Translations under genes and position numbers: made by a program | Notes under the pieces: model-generated | Database searches by the model: none | Told to the model about the DNA's origin: nothing | The model's input: only the letters and a program-made list of their open reading frames with translations | Origin: DAIOEK01 sp964648485 | GTDB lineage: Bacteria; Chloroflexota; Anaerolineae; Anaerolineales; Anaerolineaceae | Assembly: GCA_964648485.1 (NCBI GenBank) | Contig: CAZYOF010000022.1 | Span: 1 to 55,429, forward strand | DNA: 55,429 bases | Reading direction: 5' to 3' | Shown here: positions 52,607 through 55,429 of the stretch, one piece after another | Position numbering within the stretch: position 1 is the stretch's first letter | How the letters are laid out: every line of letters begins with the position of its first letter

Positions 52607-54340
52607 ATGGAAAAAGAGTGCAAAGTTGTAATTTTTGGTGATTCGATTGCAAAAGGTGTATTTCCCTATATTTCGAAAAAGGTATTTGACAAGTATCAGG
52701 ACAAACCTGATTATAAAATTGAGTTTGTCAATGCGGGAATATCTGGAGAGACGAGTACAGATGGATTAACTCGGATTGATAGTATTCTCTCCCTCGATCC
52801 AACTGTGGTGGTTATAAACTATGGTATGAATGACTGGAGAAAGGGAGTATCCATTGATGAGTTTGAAAAAAATATTACTCAAATTGTAATTAAACTACTT
52901 CAAAAGAATATCCGAATTGTAATTAATACAATAAATCCAAATTACAGTGGCACAACCTATAATTTTTCAGAAATTAATGAAAAGGGAGAGAACCCTAAAA
53001 TCCAGCAATTTAATCAAAAATTGATTGGTATATGTCGAGATTATGAAATCAGGTATGCCGACACTTATGCTCATTGGAAGACAATGATCAATCCCTATCA
53101 AAAGGGGCTTGAAGATTCCATACATCCAAATGCCATAGGTTACCAGTTACTAGCAGATGCAATATTCCCTGTCTTAGTCAGAACGCAAATGATAGTGCTA
53201 TGGCAATTTAATGGCAGGTATGCCCATTGTAATTATTCTTGTCCATACTGTTATGTTGCTACAAGCGTGAATAAGGGGATGCACTTTAAGTATTCTATGG
53301 AAAAATGGGAAGAAGCTTTTGAGCGTCATTTTCAAAATAAGAATGTGGTTTTTTACCTGTCATATGGTGAGCCAACAATAGCATCCAAATTTTACGATGT
53401 CTTAGAAATGATAGGCAGGCATCCGAACTGGGAAGGAAAAATTACAACAAATTTATCGCTACCTTTAGAGAAACTATTGAATACAAAAGTAGCCCAAGAT
53501 CATAGATTAAATATTAATGCATCCTTCCATCCAACCCAAATTGACATTGACACTTTCCTAAAACAATGCCAGAAACTCCGCGAACATAATATCGAACCAT
53601 CCATTATCTATGTGATGTATCCTCCCCAAATAGATGACTTTGAGAATGTATATATGCCAATTTTTAGAAAAGAAAAATATTTGGTGCATATACGAGCTTT
53701 TCGAGGTCTTTATAAGGGGAAGAAATACCCCGCCGCATATACTTTTGATGAGTGGAAGAAAACAGCCAGGTATATGGACACAGCAAATCTCAAGTATCAA
53801 TTGGGCGAGGTAAATGGTTTGGGTAGATTGTCGCTGTTAGGCTGTTCTCATATTCTTGTCGATAATCTCGGCCGTATAGAAATGTGCGATAGCTACGTAG
53901 GTGATTATCATTATGGTAATTTGTTTGATCAAAAAATAAACCTAGATCTTAGTCCACAGCCTTTTCCAGGCCTCGTTCCACTTGCTGCAGTTGATGATAT
54001 TGCTGATTATGTGGAATTGGAATATCTGGATTTGACAGGAAATAATGTTATTAGCTACATGGAACAAGGGGGAGTTAAAAAAGACTCAGATGGACTGATT
54101 ACTTATCCTTATGAGAATACCGATTTTTCTAAAGAAGCAATCAGAAAGAAACTTACTTTAGTTCCCGAAGCGTACAAATCTGAAATAAATTTTTGGATGA
54201 ATATACAATGGTTTTATACTCATTTTGTGTATTCTTTTATTCTTAAAAAATATGGAAAATTTATTATTGCTTGGGTAATCGGCAAATGGCGTTTGCTCAA
54301 AAAGGGGAAGTTGAAACTAACAAATTTTTGGCATGCGTAA
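52607..54340 (+). CDS. SGNH-hydrolase and radical SAM fusion protein
   Basis: A 577-residue two-domain protein. Residues 1-195 are an SGNH/GDSL hydrolase: block I GDS (Ser13), block II NAGISGETS (Gly44), block III GMND (Asn75) and block V DSIHPN (Asp170, His173), so the catalytic set is complete. Residues 195-577 are a radical SAM enzyme: cluster motif CNYSCPYC (Cys208, 212, 215; C-x3-C-x2-C) and YGEP at 253-256. A C-terminal pair Cys413 and Cys427 may bind an auxiliary cluster as in twitch/SPASM domains. The fusion sits between a flippase and a pyruvyl transferase. The hydrolase half may remove or transfer O-acyl groups and the radical half may modify a sugar; this is inference. Both domains are recognised; the combination is unusual. 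Confidence 0.85.
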   Translation: MEKECKVVIFGDSIAKGVFPYISKKVFDKYQDKPDYKIEFVNAGISGETSTDGLTRIDSILSLDPTVVVINYGMNDWRKGVSIDEFEKNITQIVIKLLQKNIRIVINTINPNYSGTTYNFSEINEKGENPKIQQFNQKLIGICRDYEIRYADTYAHWKTMINPYQKGLEDSIHPNAIGYQLLADAIFPVLVRTQMIVLWQFNGRYAHCNYSCPYCYVATSVNKGMHFKYSMEKWEEAFERHFQNKNVVFYLSYGEPTIASKFYDVLEMIGRHPNWEGKITTNLSLPLEKLLNTKVAQDHRLNINASFHPTQIDIDTFLKQCQKLREHNIEPSIIYVMYPPQIDDFENVYMPIFRKEKYLVHIRAFRGLYKGKKYPAAYTFDEWKKTARYMDTANLKYQLGEVNGLGRLSLLGCSHILVDNLGRIEMCDSYVGDYHYGNLFDQKINLDLSPQPFPGLVPLAAVDDIADYVELEYLDLTGNNVISYMEQGGVKKDSDGLITYPYENTDFSKEAIRKKLTLVPEAYKSEINFWMNIQWFYTHFVYSFILKKYGKFIIAWVIGKWRLLKKGKLKLTNFWHA

Positions 54341-54350
54341 TTCGCGAAAA

Positions 54351-55409
54351 ATGAAAAAAATAATTATTCATTGCGCTTCTGGAATAAATAATATCGGCGA
54401 TGAAGCCATACTTGATGTTATGGTTAAATATATTCAAGAATATGGAGATGTTTCTGTAATATCTTTAAATGCAAAAAATACTTTAAAATTCCATCCTGAA
54501 ATTCAAGCAATAAATGATTTTTCATTTTCTGCATTGAAGATTATCAAACACTGTGACCTATTTATTTTAGGAGGAGGTGGATTACTTCAGGATGAAACAA
54601 CTCTTTTCAATATCACCCGATGGTTAGCTAAACTTTTCTTAGCAGTATTATTAAAGAAGAAAACAGCAGTCTTTGCTAATAGTGTTGGCCCAATTAACTA
54701 TAGAGTCAATAAAATATTAGTAAGATTTGTGTTGAATAGGGTAGATTTAATTTCGGTTCGTGAAGAATCATCGAAATTATTACTTGAAAGAATTGGCGTT
54801 AAGAAAGACATTCAAATTTGTCCGGATCCTGCTTTCTATTTTGAATCTGATTTAGAAATCGATGATCAAGTAATCGATAAATATAATTTACCGCAAAAGT
54901 TTTGTGTAATTTCTTTACGGCATTGGTACGATACTATTCCAATTTTGCCAGTAAAAATTAACACTTTCCTCAATATTCGGTCATCTGAACAAAAGCATAA
55001 ATATAATATCTTGGTACAAAACATTGTCAAAACTGTAGATTTTTTAAATTCGACATTTTCATTACCAGTTGTATTTATCCCTTTTTGTTTAGGGCGGGAT
55101 CAGAAAATATGTGAAGATGTTTTGGCAAAAGTAACAGACAAAACAAAAAATACTCTTATTAACAATGAATTTCTCTCAACCAAAGAAGTGTATTCAATTA
55201 TAAACATGAGCAGTTGTGTTATTGGGATGAGACTCCACAGCCTAATAATGGCAATTGACGCCGATAAACCTTTTATTGCTCTTTCATATAGTAAAAAGGT
55301 AAAAGATTTGATGACATTTTTAGGTTTTTTGGATAGTGTTATTGATATCTCAGATTTTAATCTGGAGAGTATGATTGTCATTGATCGGCCGTATACTTAC
55401 CAGACGTAG
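54351..55409 (+). CDS. Polysaccharide pyruvyl transferase family protein (CsaB-like)
   Basis: A 352-residue enzyme from MKKIIIHCASG (ATG at 54351; another ATG at 54333 overlaps the fusion gene by 8 nt and is possible). Family blocks are NIGDEAILDVM, LFILGGGGLLQDET (the GGGG motif), SVGPINYRVNK, VREESSKLLLERIGVK and the late MRLHSLIMAI. It adds a pyruvate ketal from phosphoenolpyruvate to a sugar of a surface polymer, giving it negative charge. It follows the SGNH-radical SAM gene and shares its AT-rich composition. The last 20 nt of the window hold no start codon of the next gene. Confidence 0.9.
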   Translation: MKKIIIHCASGINNIGDEAILDVMVKYIQEYGDVSVISLNAKNTLKFHPEIQAINDFSFSALKIIKHCDLFILGGGGLLQDETTLFNITRWLAKLFLAVLLKKKTAVFANSVGPINYRVNKILVRFVLNRVDLISVREESSKLLLERIGVKKDIQICPDPAFYFESDLEIDDQVIDKYNLPQKFCVISLRHWYDTIPILPVKINTFLNIRSSEQKHKYNILVQNIVKTVDFLNSTFSLPVVFIPFCLGRDQKICEDVLAKVTDKTKNTLINNEFLSTKEVYSIINMSSCVIGMRLHSLIMAIDADKPFIALSYSKKVKDLMTFLGFLDSVIDISDFNLESMIVIDRPYTYQT

Positions 55410-55429
55410 CCGCCCGAATGTTTACCAGG

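Overview
The window looks like chromosome of an uncultured Chloroflexota bacterium, most likely class Anaerolineae. The signs are lipoproteins with Thr-Pro linkers, many GAF, PAS and NarL-type sensor kinases, CoA-ligase and archaeal-type amino-acid enzymes, a PocR-domain regulator and about 50% GC. This placement is inference; the 16S and 23S sequences here could settle it. I saw no insertion sequence, CRISPR array or phage gene.

Layout. 1-5.0 kb is one rRNA operon: 16S (5' end outside the window), tRNA-Ile(GAT), tRNA-Ala(TGC), 23S within a long processing stalk, and 5S. 5.1-11.3 kb (minus) holds an OmpR-type two-component pair and a MacA/MacB-like efflux operon with a Gly-rich lipoprotein. 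11.5-27.6 kb is mixed housekeeping: a fused ADP-forming acyl-CoA synthetase, an aldehyde:ferredoxin-oxidoreductase-like enzyme paired with a DMT permease, acetyltransferase, CHASE/PAS kinase, a run of Fpg-like protein, racemase, Tag glycosylase and a frameshifted metallo-beta-lactamase, a DUF1028 protein, and a lipoprotein followed by a NarL-type two-component pair. 27.7-32.9 kb holds tRNA-Arg, an ABC-F ATPase and an NSS amino-acid transporter, plus a small membrane-protein/winged-helix operon with a clear promoter and operator. 32.9-35.8 kb is a sulfur operon (PocR-domain regulator, SQR-like flavoprotein, DsrC/TusE, DsrE2). 35.8-41.2 kb holds envelope, TPR and LysM proteins and a uridine phosphorylase. 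41.2-46.8 kb is a GC-richer, tightly packed cluster (GAF kinase, three methyltransferases, YbaK, HEAT/TPR protein). The SRP RNA and a lysC-asd operon follow. From about 51.1 kb, just after tRNA-Val(CAC), base composition becomes AT-rich and a surface-polysaccharide locus begins (flippase, SGNH/radical-SAM fusion, polysaccharide pyruvyl transferase).

The most interesting signal is regulatory. Six start codons lie only 6-7 nt downstream of a -10-like hexamer, most without a usable Shine-Dalgarno, which predicts leaderless mRNAs. Two of these starts open very short ORFs placed before an intrinsic terminator and a gene. The first is a 26-codon peptide with a Tyr-Tyr-Tyr-Phe run before the NSS transporter. 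The second is a 31-codon peptide before the ABC-F gene. In both, the end of the short ORF can pair with the 5' arm of the terminator. This predicts ribosome-mediated attenuation built on leaderless leader peptides, responding to aromatic amino acids in one case and perhaps to ribosome-targeting drugs in the other. The second candidate novelty is the SGNH hydrolase-radical SAM fusion in the polysaccharide locus.
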